Shown here piece by piece: positions 19,029-29,210 of a stretch of DNA of 64,000 bases; position 1 is the stretch's first letter; every line of letters begins with the position of its first letter. The translations under genes and the position numbers were made by a program. The notes under the pieces were generated by a model. It was not told the origin of the DNA. It searched no databases and worked only from the letters and a program-made list of their open reading frames with translations. The DNA is from Sulfurovum sp. (GTDB lineage: Bacteria; Campylobacterota; Campylobacteria; Campylobacterales; Sulfurovaceae): assembly GCA_030949325.1 (NCBI GenBank), contig JAUZSQ010000089.1:1-64000 (forward strand). The letters are read 5' to 3'.

Positions 19029-19080
19029 GATATAAGAAGGATTTTATGTTTAAAATCATAAGGATTTACGGAATCAATGT

Positions 19081-19086
19081 TATAAT
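19081..19086 (+). promoter_or_regulatory. Extended -10 promoter of tlyA
   Basis: TGTTATAAT ends 27 bp before the tlyA start, just outside the right end of the IS4-type element. Confidence 0.5.
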
Positions 19087-19113
19087 AGCTTTAAACTTGA
19101 CGAAAGAAATAAT

Positions 19114-19839
19114 ATGAGATTAGATAAATACTTGGTAGATGAGGGTTACTTTGAGAGCCGTAATCGTGCAAATGATGCGATAAAAGCAGGATTGGTCAAT
19201 GTCGATGGCAAAAAAGGGAAACCTTCCAATAAAATAGATAAAAATACGCTAGTCGAAGTAGAAGACAGTAAATTTTATGTCTCTCGTGCAGGGAGAAAAC
19301 TGGATAGTTTCTTAGATGCCTATACTATAAATTTTGAAGGTAAAAGAGCTTTAGATATAGGCTCGAGTACAGGAGGGTTTGCTCAGATAGTTTTGGCACA
19401 GTCTGTAGTATCGTTAGATTGCGTAGATGTAGGGTCAAATCAGTTACATATCTCTTTGAGAGAGGAAGCCAGACTTTCTTTGTATGAAGAGACAGATATA
19501 CGAGACTTCAAAAGTCCACAAGCACAAAGTTATGAAATGATTACTTGTGATGTGTCTTTTATATCTATGCTCAAAATCCTTGACAGTATTGATGGGCTTA
19601 GTGCAGAGGGTACAGATATTATCATCCTTTATAAGCCTCAGTTTGAAGTAGGCAAAGATGTGAAACGTGATTCTAGGGGCGTAGTACAAGATACCGATAC
19701 AATTGCTAGACGCAAAGAAGAGTTTGAAGCCCAAGTCCTTACTTTGGGTTGGATAGAACAGTATCAAGCCCAATCAACAATACAAGGCAAAGAAGGCAAT
19801 CAAGAATACTTGTACCATTTTGTAAAGCAAGGAAAATAG
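19114..19839 (+). CDS. tlyA: TlyA family rRNA 2'-O-methyltransferase / hemolysin
   Basis: Predicted S-adenosylmethionine-dependent cytidine 2'-O-methylation of rRNA; Campylobacter and mycobacterial homologues affect capreomycin sensitivity. N-terminal S4 RNA-binding domain (MRLDKYLVDEGYFESRNRANDAIKAG, cut here to motif level: RLDKYLVDEG, RANDAIKAGLV), then an FtsJ-like domain with the SAM motif ALDIGSSTGGFAQ, and ITCDVSFISM and LYKPQFEVGK. 241 residues. First gene of a co-directional run with ribF. Confidence 0.92.
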   Translation: MRLDKYLVDEGYFESRNRANDAIKAGLVNVDGKKGKPSNKIDKNTLVEVEDSKFYVSRAGRKLDSFLDAYTINFEGKRALDIGSSTGGFAQIVLAQSVVSLDCVDVGSNQLHISLREEARLSLYEETDIRDFKSPQAQSYEMITCDVSFISMLKILDSIDGLSAEGTDIIILYKPQFEVGKDVKRDSRGVVQDTDTIARRKEEFEAQVLTLGWIEQYQAQSTIQGKEGNQEYLYHFVKQGK

Positions 19840-19841
19840 AT

Positions 19842-20651
19842 TTGTCCTTTAGAAATACGATTAAGTCTATTGCCATAGGTTCATTTGATGGCATACATAT
19901 TGCGCATCAAGCCTTGATAGAAAAAGCCGATGCGTTGGTGATTATAGAACGCAATGGAGGGTATTTGACAGCAGGGTATAAACGTGCCAATTTTACCTCT
20001 AAAGTCTGTTGCTTTTATCATTTTGATAGTATTAAAGGACTTAGCCCCAAAGAATTTGTCGAAATGCTCAAAAGTGATTTCCCCAAACTTGAGACGATTG
20101 TCGTGGGGTATGATTTTCATTTTGGCAAAAACAAATCAGGCAATGCAAGACTTTTGGCATCGCTTTGTGATAGAAAAGTACTGATTATTGATGAGGTAAG
20201 TGTTGACGGTATTTCTGTGCATTCTCGTACGATAAAGACGTATATCCAAGAGGGTAATATGCTGTGGGCAAAGAAGCTTTTGGGACGCAGGTATCATATT
20301 GAAGGCTCTGTCATTAGAGGACAAGGTATAGGCAAAAATGCACTTTTTGCGACTTTGAATCTTGAGGTAAAATCGTACGTTTTACCCAAAGAAGGTGTGT
20401 ATGCTACACAAATGTGTATCGCAGGGGTATGGAGAGATTCGGTGAGCTTCTTGGGGCATCGTGTAAGTACCGATGGTGCTTTTGCCATTGAGACACATAT
20501 TTTGGACAAGGAGATAGCCGAAGTCAGAGGGAGAGTATCCTTAGCCTTTGTCGGACATATACGAGCCAATGCGAAGTTTAAAAGCCTAGCCTTACTCAAA
20601 AAACAAATAGGAGAAGACATCATGAAAGCCAAGGAGATATTATCATGCTAA
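19842..20651 (+). CDS. ribF: Bifunctional riboflavin kinase / FAD synthetase
   Basis: Makes FMN and FAD. The N-terminal nucleotidyltransferase shows AIGSFDGIHIAHQALI and VVGYDFHFGKNKSG. The C-terminal kinase shows EGSVIRGQGIGKNALFATLNL, with the family PTANL seen as FATLNL. About 269 residues, a little short for the family. TTG 19842 is taken as start because AAGGA (19829-19833) stands 8 bp before it and it follows the tlyA stop by 2 bp; upstream in-frame codons would overlap tlyA. The end overlaps the hydrolase gene by 7 bp. Confidence 0.88.
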   Translation: MSFRNTIKSIAIGSFDGIHIAHQALIEKADALVIIERNGGYLTAGYKRANFTSKVCCFYHFDSIKGLSPKEFVEMLKSDFPKLETIVVGYDFHFGKNKSGNARLLASLCDRKVLIIDEVSVDGISVHSRTIKTYIQEGNMLWAKKLLGRRYHIEGSVIRGQGIGKNALFATLNLEVKSYVLPKEGVYATQMCIAGVWRDSVSFLGHRVSTDGAFAIETHILDKEIAEVRGRVSLAFVGHIRANAKFKSLALLKKQIGEDIMKAKEILSC

Positions 20652-21415
20652 GTACTTTGCGTACACTAGGAATAACAGTGATTATACTGTATGTTGCTAT
20701 AGGGATTTTTCTGTATTTGAAACAACGTAGTTTTTTGTATTTTCCTACACAAAATAAGGTAAGTACTTATCCTAGTATTATTTTAGAGAATGAAGAAGAG
20801 AAAATACAAGTACTAGTCTTAAATAAAGGGAAAAGTCATGGACTTTTGTATTTGGGAGGCAATGCTGAGTCTATGGCAAGTAGAGCGTCTGAGATAGAAA
20901 AGCAGTTTCCTGAGGCTACTGTGTATTTGATGGACTATAGAGGATTTGGAGGAAGCACAGGAGAACCTACTGAAAAAGGCTTATACAGTGACGCACTCAA
21001 ACTCTATGACCAAGTAGCCCCCCAACATGAGCAGATTAGCGTCCTAGGACGCTCGTTAGGGACAGGAGTAGCTACGTATGTATCGGTAAAAAGAACGGTG
21101 TACAAATTGGCACTAGTCACCCCTTATAATAGTATTTTGGCTCTTGCCCAAGCACAATATCCTATCTATCCTATTGCATGGATATTACATGATAGCTATG
21201 ATTCTGCGAAGAGGGTCAAAGATATTGAAGCCAAGACCTTGATAGTTTTGGCTGAGTCTGATAAAGTAATTCCCTACAAGTATTCCAAGACTTTGATAGA
21301 AGCTTTTGGTACAAAAGAGATGGAAGTGATAACTATCAAGGGTACAAATCATGTGAATATTACATCTAATAAAGACTATGATACTGTCTTAAAAGCATTT
21401 ATGAAAGAGGAATAA
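20645..21415 (+). CDS. Membrane-anchored alpha/beta hydrolase
   Basis: 256 residues. An N-terminal signal anchor ([18 protein letters not shown]) precedes an alpha/beta hydrolase fold similar to the ABHD13/Bem46 group. Visible: [15 protein letters not shown], nucleophile elbow [11 protein letters not shown] (Ser), acid [17 protein letters not shown]-type strand (AESDKVIP) and catalytic His in GTNHVNI. Substrate unknown. Overlaps ribF and is followed 2 bp later by cmoA. Confidence 0.82.
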   Translation: MLSTLRTLGITVIILYVAIGIFLYLKQRSFLYFPTQNKVSTYPSIILENEEEKIQVLVLNKGKSHGLLYLGGNAESMASRASEIEKQFPEATVYLMDYRGFGGSTGEPTEKGLYSDALKLYDQVAPQHEQISVLGRSLGTGVATYVSVKRTVYKLALVTPYNSILALAQAQYPIYPIAWILHDSYDSAKRVKDIEAKTLIVLAESDKVIPYKYSKTLIEAFGTKEMEVITIKGTNHVNITSNKDYDTVLKAFMKEE

Positions 21416-21417
21416 GG

Positions 21418-22128
21418 GTGAGTACAGACAAGGTATTTAGCGAAAAAATCACCAAGAAATTTGAATTTGATGAAGCTGTAGCTTCGGTATTTGATGATAT
21501 GTTGAGCCGTTCTGTGCCTCTTTATGATGAGGTGCGTAAGCTCAGTATTGCCTTGATATTGGCGGAACAAAAAGAAGGGAAACACGTCCTTGACCTTGGG
21601 GTTTCTACAGCCAAGTTTTTGTTGGATTTACACAGCAAGATGGATGTCAAAATGGAGCTTAAAGGCATTGATAATTCCCAAGCCATGCTAGACAGAGCCG
21701 AACAAAAATGCCAAGCCTTTGGAGCAGATATTGAGCTACAATTGGCTGATATGCTCTGCTATCCTTATGCCAATGAAGAGGTGATTATTGCAAACTATAC
21801 CTTGCAGTTTATTCGTCCTATGCAAAGAATAGAATTGGTCAAAAAACTTTTTGATGGACTCAGTGAGCATGGGCTGTTTATCTTTTCTGAAAAAGTGGTT
21901 TTTGAGGAGAGTACTTTGGACAAAGAGATTATCAATATCTATTATGACTACAAAAAAGCCCAAGGCTATAGTGAGTATGAAATAGCCCAAAAAAGAGAAG
22001 CTTTAGAAAATGTACTCATCCCTTTTACGATAGAAGAAAATATAAATATGTGTAAAAAAGCAGGATTCACCCAAATTTCTACCGTCTTTCAATGGGCAAA
22101 CTTTGTAACTTTTGTGGTGAGGAAGTAA
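21418..22128 (+). CDS. cmoA: Carboxy-S-adenosyl-L-methionine synthase
   Basis: Uses SAM and prephenate to form carboxy-SAM for wobble uridine modification (cmo5U34) of tRNA. Signatures: [19 protein letters not shown] near the N-terminus, [16 protein letters not shown] as the SAM site, and [12 protein letters not shown]. 236 residues, family length. GTG 21418 start lies 2 bp after the hydrolase stop. No cmoB was seen in this window. The 3' end overlaps the convergent sulfatase gene by 50 bp. Confidence 0.9.
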   Translation: MSTDKVFSEKITKKFEFDEAVASVFDDMLSRSVPLYDEVRKLSIALILAEQKEGKHVLDLGVSTAKFLLDLHSKMDVKMELKGIDNSQAMLDRAEQKCQAFGADIELQLADMLCYPYANEEVIIANYTLQFIRPMQRIELVKKLFDGLSEHGLFIFSEKVVFEESTLDKEIINIYYDYKKAQGYSEYEIAQKREALENVLIPFTIEENINMCKKAGFTQISTVFQWANFVTFVVRK

Positions 22129-24049
22129 TATGTTCATATCTATCTAAGCCCTGTGTATGAAAATAACTAGCACTTTGGTAATAATCTATCGTATCTTCCA
22201 AGTCTTGAGCTAAAGGTATAATTTCTTCGTAAGTGTTGTGATGTAATCCTAATTCTTTGACTTTATAGGCTTTGGATGTCCCGTTAGGTAGTAGCATGGT
22301 AAGTTTATTATTTTGATAAAGTCCTAGTTTTTGGTACGTACCTATTAATGCTCGTGGTTTGAAGTGTTTACTTAAAATATTTTTACCATAAAACTTACTT
22401 TGATAGTCCCAATTAAGTAAAGCTAAGAGTGTAGGAGCTAAGTCTATTTGTGAAGATAGCTTTGTGATTTTTTGTGCCTTAATAAGCTTTGGGGCATAGA
22501 TGAGGAATGGAATTTTATAGCGATATAGAGGTAAATCATTTTTACCTGCACTACCTCCGTTATGGTCTGCTACAAAGATAAAGAGTGTATTCTCAAACCA
22601 TGGTTTTTTGGAGGCTTTTTCTAAAAAGTTATGGACTGCATAGTCTGTATATTTGACACCCCCCCAACGTCCTGTATGGCTAGGAATATCAATTTTCCCC
22701 TCAGGATAAGTAAAAGGTCTATGGTTGGAGGTAGTCATTACAAAAGAGAAAAAGGGTTGGTCTTTATGATAGGAATCATCTGCTTCTTTGATACTTTTGT
22801 TATAAAGGTCTTCATCACAGACTCCCCAAACATTCGCAAAACTAATTTCTTCTTTGGCAAAATTCTGTCTATCTACAATTTTAAAACCATTATTACCAAA
22901 ATAGGCGTTCATATTGTCAAAATATCCATGTCCAGCATAGATAAACTTATTGTCATAGCCTTTTTCGTGGAAAATCCATCCCAAACCAAACATATTATGA
23001 TTGTCTGGTCGTTTTACAATACTTCTCCCTGGCGTAGGGGGTATAGACATGGTGACTGCTTCCATACCTCGTACAGTACGCGTCCCTGTAGCAAAGAATT
23101 CAGAAAAGAAGAGAGATTTTTTACTCAATGCATCAATATGAGGCGTAATATTTTTTGTATCCCCATAGATTCCCATATACGAAGCACTAAGGCTCTCTAT
23201 CATTACTAACATGACATTGTATTTCTTTTCTTGACCTTTGTTACTAATATTACGTAAGGTATGGTTTAAATCATTAGAGATAAATTGACTATTCTTTGTC
23301 TGTACCAAGTTTCTATACGAGGTTAAGAGGGCGTTAGTCTCTTTGGTTATATAAAACTCATCATAGTCTAATTCATTATTTCTAAAGGCAGAAAAAAGTG
23401 AATAAAAACCATTTTTGGATAACTCTTGGTTGTATCTATTCTCAGAGATATGAGTAATAAGCGTTTGTTTATGAAGGGTATTAAAAAAGACTAGGGGAAT
23501 AGTTAATAAAATAATACTCATTATAAGTCTATGTGTATAACTACTATTATCATTGAAGAAGCTTGAAAATTGTGCACTTTTACGAGAGATAATGCCAAAT
23601 ATAAGACTTGTAAGTGCAAAAACTATAGCCAATAACCAAGGAATAGGATAGGATTCTCTAATATTTTGAATAACCTCATGGGTATAAACCAAATAATCTA
23701 CAGCAATAAAATTAAATCTTTTACCAAATTCTTCCCAAAAGAACCATTCACTAATAGCATTGAATACGATGCTATAAATGACGGAGAAAAAAATTAGAAG
23801 TGCAATTATCTTATGTGTTTTTGTATTAAATAATCTAGAAGGGACTACAAATAAATAGACAACAAAGGGAATGATATAATAAGAATATGCAACAATATCA
23901 TAAAACAAACCTAAAGTAAATATTTGTATTATAGAAAATATATCTCTATCAATTAATGTCCAAGAATCTATCAAGAGAACACTTCTACTTATGAGACTCA
24001 CACTCAAAAATATAAGCAAAAAATAGTTTAAAAAATTATATCTATTCAT
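22079..24049 (-). CDS. LtaS-like membrane sulfatase/phosphoglycerol transferase
   Basis: 656 residues: about five N-terminal membrane spans (to about residue 210), then a periplasmic alkaline phosphatase-fold domain. Metal and nucleophile motifs: [29 protein letters not shown] (Thr nucleophile expected here) and [13 protein letters not shown]. In Gram-negative bacteria such proteins move phosphoglycerol or phosphoethanolamine head groups onto envelope glycans; the substrate here cannot be fixed. It overlaps the 3' end of cmoA by 50 bp, convergent. Confidence 0.85.
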   Translation of the reverse strand: MNRYNFLNYFLLIFLSVSLISRSVLLIDSWTLIDRDIFSIIQIFTLGLFYDIVAYSYYIIPFVVYLFVVPSRLFNTKTHKIIALLIFFSVIYSIVFNAISEWFFWEEFGKRFNFIAVDYLVYTHEVIQNIRESYPIPWLLAIVFALTSLIFGIISRKSAQFSSFFNDNSSYTHRLIMSIILLTIPLVFFNTLHKQTLITHISENRYNQELSKNGFYSLFSAFRNNELDYDEFYITKETNALLTSYRNLVQTKNSQFISNDLNHTLRNISNKGQEKKYNVMLVMIESLSASYMGIYGDTKNITPHIDALSKKSLFFSEFFATGTRTVRGMEAVTMSIPPTPGRSIVKRPDNHNMFGLGWIFHEKGYDNKFIYAGHGYFDNMNAYFGNNGFKIVDRQNFAKEEISFANVWGVCDEDLYNKSIKEADDSYHKDQPFFSFVMTTSNHRPFTYPEGKIDIPSHTGRWGGVKYTDYAVHNFLEKASKKPWFENTLFIFVADHNGGSAGKNDLPLYRYKIPFLIYAPKLIKAQKITKLSSQIDLAPTLLALLNWDYQSKFYGKNILSKHFKPRALIGTYQKLGLYQNNKLTMLLPNGTSKAYKVKELGLHHNTYEEIIPLAQDLEDTIDYYQSASYFHTQGLDRYEHITSSPQKLQSLPIERR

Positions 24050-24147
24050 ATCTATCCTATTATTTTAATTAAAAAGAATTATACCTTTATATTGATAGTC
24101 TTTTGTTAATTTATTTCTATTTGTTGTAAAATAAATAAATTTTTAGC

Positions 24148-24153
24148 TATAAT
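24148..24153 (+). promoter_or_regulatory. -10 promoter box before the DAHP synthase gene
   Basis: AGCTATAAT in an AT-rich stretch, 56 bp before the start codon. The leader also contains an imperfect repeat of TATTATAGTTATGCC around 24176-24195. Confidence 0.45.
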
Positions 24154-24209
24154 AATTCCAATTAATTTTTAGGCATCTATTATAGTTATGCCTAGTATAA
24201 GGATACACT

Positions 24210-25556
24210 ATGACTTGGACACCAAGTAGTTGGAGAAATTTCCCCATAAAACAACAACCCACTTATCAAGACCAAACCCTGCTCAAAGAAGTAGAAGCTA
24301 CATTGAGTACTTATCCTCCACTGATTTTTGCAGGGGAAGCCAGAAAGCTCAAAGAGAAACTAGCAGCAGCAGGACGTGGCGAAGCCTTTTTACTCCAAGG
24401 TGGAGACTGTGCTGAAAGCTTTTCTGAATTTAATGCCAAAAATATCAAAAACCTTTTTAAACTTATGCTCCAAATGAATATGGTGCTGATGTATTCTACA
24501 GGTAAACCTATCGTCAAAGTAGGACGTATCGCAGGACAGTTTGCAAAACCAAGAAGCTCTGACTTTGAAGAGATAAATGGTGTTAAATTGCCTTCTTACC
24601 GTGGTGACATCATCAACGGTATGGCATTTACAGAAGAAGCACGAATCCCTAACCCTCACAATATGATAAAAGCCTATAATCAATCTTCTGCTACACTCAA
24701 TCTACTTCGTGCCTTTTCTCGTGGAGGATTGGCAGATTTAAACAAAGTACATCAATGGAACTTGGACTTTATCAAAGACAATCCTTTAGGGAAAAAATAT
24801 GATGAACTCTCCGATAAAATAGACCATTCGATGAAGTTTATGGCAGCTTGTGGACTCACTTCTGACGTGATGCCACAGCTTCACCAAACGACACTTTATA
24901 CTTCCCATGAAGCACTTTTACTCAATTATGAAGAAGCATTGACACGAAGAGATACTGATACAGGTGATTATTATGACTGTTCGGCTCACATGCTTTGGAT
25001 TGGTGACAGAACAAGAGATTTGAGCGAAGCACATATCGAATACTTTAGAGGTATTGCCAATCCTATTGGCTGTAAAGTAGGACCTAGCATGAAAGAAGAT
25101 GAACTCATCGAACTCATTGATGCACTAAACCCAGAAAATGAAGAAGGAAGACTGAACCTTATTGTGCGTATGGGTGCATCCAAAATCCAAGAGTATTTCC
25201 CAAAACTCCTCAAAAAAGTCAAAGATTCAGGACGCAATGTCGTATGGTCTTGTGACCCTATGCACGGAAATGTAGAGAAGTCTTCATCAGGATTTAAAAC
25301 ACGTGACTTTGCCAATATCCTCTCTGAAATAGAGCAATTTTTTGCCATTCACAAAGAGATGGGAACAATAGGTGCAGGTATACACCTAGAAATGACAGGA
25401 AACGATGTTACCGAATGTACAGGAAGCACTTCCTCGGCTATCACAGCCGAAGGCTTAGCCAGTCGTTACCATACCCAATGCGACCCAAGACTCAACGCCT
25501 CACAAGCCTTAGAACTCTCGTTTATACTCTCCGATACGATTAAAGAAGCTGAGTAG
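24210..25556 (+). CDS. Class II (plant-type) 3-deoxy-7-phosphoheptulonate synthase
   Basis: First step of the shikimate pathway, condensing phosphoenolpyruvate and erythrose 4-phosphate. 448 residues, typical for the class. Motifs: [35 protein letters not shown] (metal Cys), [34 protein letters not shown] and [28 protein letters not shown] before ATG supports the start. It stands alone, convergent with a lipid kinase-like gene. Confidence 0.96.
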   Translation: MTWTPSSWRNFPIKQQPTYQDQTLLKEVEATLSTYPPLIFAGEARKLKEKLAAAGRGEAFLLQGGDCAESFSEFNAKNIKNLFKLMLQMNMVLMYSTGKPIVKVGRIAGQFAKPRSSDFEEINGVKLPSYRGDIINGMAFTEEARIPNPHNMIKAYNQSSATLNLLRAFSRGGLADLNKVHQWNLDFIKDNPLGKKYDELSDKIDHSMKFMAACGLTSDVMPQLHQTTLYTSHEALLLNYEEALTRRDTDTGDYYDCSAHMLWIGDRTRDLSEAHIEYFRGIANPIGCKVGPSMKEDELIELIDALNPENEEGRLNLIVRMGASKIQEYFPKLLKKVKDSGRNVVWSCDPMHGNVEKSSSGFKTRDFANILSEIEQFFAIHKEMGTIGAGIHLEMTGNDVTECTGSTSSAITAEGLASRYHTQCDPRLNASQALELSFILSDTIKEAE

Positions 25557-25562
25557 TCTGAC

Positions 25563-26255
25563 TTAGGGCTTCTTTGTCTTTACCACTATCTGAATATACC
25601 CCTCAGGCTTAATTTTAAATATGGCATCTTTGATAAGGACGATGTCGCCATCTAGTTCTATAAAGTTGTAATGATTTTCTACATTGACGGACATAGCTAC
25701 AACTTCTCCACGAAAGCTACCTAGTTTTTTGATAAAACGTGCAGGAGTGAAGATGAAGAATCGTTTGGAGCTAAAGAGCATAAATGGTGTCAGGATGAGA
25801 TGTAAGGGGAGCAGAAAGAGTATGGAAAGTAGGTATTTGAGTATGCCTTTTTTGAGGATGCCTAGGCGTAAGGTTTCTGCTAGAAGGATGTGCTGTAAAT
25901 CACCCATATTACCTGCTGAAAAGAGAAACATTTCGTGATTGAGACTAAAGTAATGATGCTTTTGTGTAGGCAAAGTCTCTTGCTTGGAGAGTCTTGTTAA
26001 GACACTTTCTAAGGATGGTACTTTATGTATCTTGGCAATCACATTAAACGAGCCAATAGGGTTGAGTATGATTTTGGCATGATGAGGAAGATGATGAATG
26101 AGGGTGGTGACACGTCGTATGGTACCATCTCCTCCATGAATAATGATGTAGTCATAGGCTTCTAGTGATGTATCTTTAGACAGTAGAGATTCGCTAATAG
26201 AATCAATATCAAGTGTATCATGTGTGATGGTTTTACCAATAGATAGAAGTTTCAT
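25563..26255 (-). CDS. Diacylglycerol kinase-like (DAGK catalytic domain) protein
   Basis: 230 residues with YIIIHGGDGTIRRVTTLI (the GGDGT nucleotide motif) and ILNPIGSFNVIAK (the PxGTxNxxA motif with Ser for Thr). A hydrophobic stretch (LLSILFLLPLHLILTPFML) may touch the membrane. Shorter than YegS/DgkB (about 300), since the N-terminal part before GGDGT is only about 40 residues. Lipid or sphingosine-type phosphorylation is a family inference. Divergent from pqiA with an 35-bp gap. Confidence 0.72.
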   Translation of the reverse strand: MKLLSIGKTITHDTLDIDSISESLLSKDTSLEAYDYIIIHGGDGTIRRVTTLIHHLPHHAKIILNPIGSFNVIAKIHKVPSLESVLTRLSKQETLPTQKHHYFSLNHEMFLFSAGNMGDLQHILLAETLRLGILKKGILKYLLSILFLLPLHLILTPFMLFSSKRFFIFTPARFIKKLGSFRGEVVAMSVNVENHYNFIELDGDIVLIKDAIFKIKPEGYIQIVVKTKKP

Positions 26256-26274
26256 TTGAACCCTTATTTTTATT

Positions 26275-26290
26275 GGCTATAATTATAGCC
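26275..26290. promoter_or_regulatory. 16-bp palindrome with back-to-back TATAAT boxes
   Basis: GGCTATAATTATAGCC is perfectly symmetric and holds a TATAAT -10 box on each strand, between the divergent lipid kinase-like gene and the PqiA genes. It ends exactly where ATG 26291 starts. Confidence 0.55.
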
Positions 26291-26935
26291 ATGAAACTTG
26301 AAAATGAAGATGCCTTAGACAATTATATTATCTGTCATCAGTGTTTGACGCTTCATGAAGAAATAGCGATTGCTGATGGTTCTCATGCTTGTTGTACAGG
26401 ATGTGGGGGAGTATTGTATCGCTATAATACCCAGCGTATAGACCATGGTTTGGCATTGAGTATTACAGGGTTGATTTTCTTTGCTTTGGCAAATTTTTTT
26501 CCTTTGGTGCAGATTGAAGTCTTAGGTACAGAACAATTTATCACTATTTCCAAGACCATTTTTACCCTTTTTGAGAGTGGATTTTATCTGGTAGGTTTGA
26601 TTTGTGCTTTTCTTATCTTTATTTTTCCTTTGATGATTTTTCTTATTAATCTATGTGTATTTGCTTTACTCAAAGCACAAAAAGGCAAGAAAATCACCAA
26701 AGAACTGTTGGTTTTGTTGGCATATATTACCCCATGGAGTATGACAGATATTTTTCTCGTGTCTATTCTGGTGGCATTGGTCAAGTTGATAGGCTATGCT
26801 CAGATACATATTGGTGTGGCTTTTTGGGCTTTGTTGGTTTTTGTGTTGATTGATGTATATTTGGTCAAGCGTATTCAGATTTTTGAAATATGGATGTTGC
26901 ATAAGCGTATCTTTGCTCATAAGGATGAGGTATGA
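26291..26935 (+). CDS. PqiA-like protein, first half-size gene
   Basis: Inner-membrane protein of the PqiABC/YebST type, which helps lipid transport across the envelope. Zinc-ribbon-like CHQC and CTGC pairs near the N-terminus are followed by a four-helix PqiA domain (GLALSITGLIFFALANFFPL, then LVGLICAFLIFIFPLMIF and ITPWSMTDIFLVSILVALVKL). 215 residues from ATG 26291. E. coli PqiA carries two such domains in one chain; here the second is the next gene, overlapping by 4 bp. Confidence 0.85.
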   Translation: MKLENEDALDNYIICHQCLTLHEEIAIADGSHACCTGCGGVLYRYNTQRIDHGLALSITGLIFFALANFFPLVQIEVLGTEQFITISKTIFTLFESGFYLVGLICAFLIFIFPLMIFLINLCVFALLKAQKGKKITKELLVLLAYITPWSMTDIFLVSILVALVKLIGYAQIHIGVAFWALLVFVLIDVYLVKRIQIFEIWMLHKRIFAHKDEV

Positions 26936-27528
26936 TAGAGGTCGATGAAAGTACACTGATACGTTGTGCTATTTGTGGAGCAGTCAATATGGATAAAGGC
27001 AAGAAAAATATCTGTAGGCGTTGTCATTCGTCTATTAAAGATAAGCATTTTAGCACACAGAAGTCATGGGCATATTTGATTACGGGCATGATTGCGTATA
27101 TCCCTGCAAATATGTATCCCATTTTGATAAGCACCCAATTTGGGCAAACAGAGGGCAGTACTATCTTGGGAGGGGTGATATTTTTGTGGGAACATGGTTC
27201 TTATCCTATTGCGATGGTGATATTCTTTGCTTCTATTATTATTCCTGTATTGAAATTTTTGATTTTGATATATTTGTTGATTTCGGTAAAATACCCTTTG
27301 GGAAAGGATAAAAAAGTGACTAAACACAAGCTTTATTATATGACAGAAGTGATTGGCCCTTGGTCTATGATTGATGTGTTTGTGGTGGCTGTACTCTCTG
27401 CACTTATTCACTTATCTATGGTATCTATTGTCGCAGGAACTGCGGTAACGGCATTTGCCATTTCTGTATTTTTTACACTGTTATCTGCACATGCATTTGA
27501 TGCACGTCTTATCAAGGAGAACTGTTAA
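26932..27528 (+). CDS. PqiA-like protein, second half-size gene
   Basis: 198 residues with CAIC and CRRC metal-binding pairs, then membrane spans of the PqiA domain (WAYLITGMIAYIPANMYPIL, SYPIAMVIFFASIIIPVLKF, VIGPWSMIDVFVVAVLSAL). The PWSM(T/I)D motif is shared with its neighbour. Start overlaps the previous stop (ATGATAG) and its own stop overlaps the pqiB start, so the four pqi genes are translationally coupled. Confidence 0.86.
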   Translation: MIEVDESTLIRCAICGAVNMDKGKKNICRRCHSSIKDKHFSTQKSWAYLITGMIAYIPANMYPILISTQFGQTEGSTILGGVIFLWEHGSYPIAMVIFFASIIIPVLKFLILIYLLISVKYPLGKDKKVTKHKLYYMTEVIGPWSMIDVFVVAVLSALIHLSMVSIVAGTAVTAFAISVFFTLLSAHAFDARLIKENC

Positions 27529-29210
27529 TGTCACAAGATATACCCAAAGTAAAAGTATCTAATAAATTCAATCTTTTAACGTCCATTTGGATAGTACCTT
27601 TTATAGCCATGTTGATTGCTGGGTGGTTAGCTTACCAATACTTTGAAGACTTAGGAGCAGAGATAGAGATTGTATTTGCTCGTAATGAAGGATTGATTGC
27701 AGGGCAAAGTGTGGTCAAATTCAAAAATGTACCTATTGGCAAAGTCACCAAGATATATCTTAAACAAGATATTGATGGGGTAGTCGTACGTGTGCGTATG
27801 TATTCCAAAGCCTCCAAGCCTTATCTTTCGGAATATGCCAAATTTTGGATTGTCAAACCAGAAGTGGGATTCTCAGGTATTAGTGGACTCGATACGATTA
27901 TCTCAGGAACATATATTGATATTTACTCCAAAGAAGGAGGAACATTTAAAGAAAATCATCTAGGGCTAACCGTACCTTATCAAGATACGAGCCAAGGTAA
28001 ATATTATCATCTGCTCTCTGAAAAGGGCAAAAATATTAGTGTAGGAATGCCTGTATTTTATAAAAATATACAAGTGGGAAAAGTACAGTATAAATACCTC
28101 TCTTTAGATTATAAACATATAGAGATTATTTTGTTTATTGATAATGAATATACTTCTTATATCCATCAAGATTCCAAATTTTGGATAAAAAATGCTATGA
28201 GCTTAGATTTCTCTAAAGGGAAGTTTGATTTGGATATTGCTCCGTTAAACTTTTTGTTGACAGGAGGGATTGTTTTTGATTCTTCGGGAGATTATCATAC
28301 TCAAGTACTTAGCAAAAGAGCTACCTTTGTTTTGCATGACAGTGAAACGATAGCCAAGAGTCATGTTTTGGGTGCTATACAAAAGGAACATCGACTTTTT
28401 GTACTCCTCACCCAAGAATCTATCGCTGGATTATCGGAGGGTTCATTGGTACGTTTTGAAGGCTTTGATATTGGTAAAGTAGTCAACATGAAGCTCTCTT
28501 ATAGTAAAAAAACACATAAAATGCTAGGAGAGGTCTTGGTCAAAATAGATACATCGGTATTTCAAGACCATACAGATAAGCATAGTACAGGAGAAGATAA
28601 TCTATATCTTGCCGTCAAAGAAGGACTTCGTGCCAAGATTACTGACCTAGACCCTATTACAGGGGCACAATTTGTCGATTTGACATTTGAGTATCAAGAT
28701 AAAGCAGGAACACTGGGACAAAGAGGACAATATGTGAGCCTTCCGATGAGTAGTCAGAGTGCCAAAGGGATTATGGCAGCGGTCACAGAGATATTGGATA
28801 CGCTCAATACCCTGCCTTTAGATGCCTTGTTGGCTTCTGTGACTGAGGTTATTGAAGCTAGTAAAGTGCCTATTGCTACGAGTAATACTTTGCTTCATTC
28901 CTTACTCGAACCTGTAGAAAATGCCAATACTTTATTGCTTTCTTTACAAAAGTCCGTTGAAGATATTAATCGTTTGACGCGTAAAGAGGCGTTTCATGTC
29001 ATGCCTGATGAACTCAATAAAGTCTTGCGTGAAATGACAAAAACCCTCAAAGAGACTTCTTCTGTGGTCAAAGGATATGATAGTAATTCTTTGGTCAAAG
29101 AACAATTGACACAAACACTAGAAATATTGAGTCAAACATCTGCTGAAATGCAGTTTTTCTTACGAATGCTCAACCGTAAACCTAATTCACTTATATTTGG
29201 AGACAATTAA
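27528..29210 (+). CDS. pqiB: PqiB-like MCE-domain protein
   Basis: Periplasm-spanning lipid transport tube subunit. 560 residues: N-terminal membrane anchor (LTSIWIVPFIAMLIAGWLAY), three successive MCE domains starting near residues 45 (EIEIVFARNEGLIAGQSVVKFKNVPIGKV), 155 (GKNISVGMPVFYKNIQVGKV) and 275 (LTQESIAGLSEGSLVRFEGFDIGKV; shown in parts), then a helical C-terminus. Overlaps both neighbours by 1 bp. Confidence 0.9.
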   Translation: MSQDIPKVKVSNKFNLLTSIWIVPFIAMLIAGWLAYQYFEDLGAEIEIVFARNEGLIAGQSVVKFKNVPIGKVTKIYLKQDIDGVVVRVRMYSKASKPYLSEYAKFWIVKPEVGFSGISGLDTIISGTYIDIYSKEGGTFKENHLGLTVPYQDTSQGKYYHLLSEKGKNISVGMPVFYKNIQVGKVQYKYLSLDYKHIEIILFIDNEYTSYIHQDSKFWIKNAMSLDFSKGKFDLDIAPLNFLLTGGIVFDSSGDYHTQVLSKRATFVLHDSETIAKSHVLGAIQKEHRLFVLLTQESIAGLSEGSLVRFEGFDIGKVVNMKLSYSKKTHKMLGEVLVKIDTSVFQDHTDKHSTGEDNLYLAVKEGLRAKITDLDPITGAQFVDLTFEYQDKAGTLGQRGQYVSLPMSSQSAKGIMAAVTEILDTLNTLPLDALLASVTEVIEASKVPIATSNTLLHSLLEPVENANTLLLSLQKSVEDINRLTRKEAFHVMPDELNKVLREMTKTLKETSSVVKGYDSNSLVKEQLTQTLEILSQTSAEMQFFLRMLNRKPNSLIFGDN

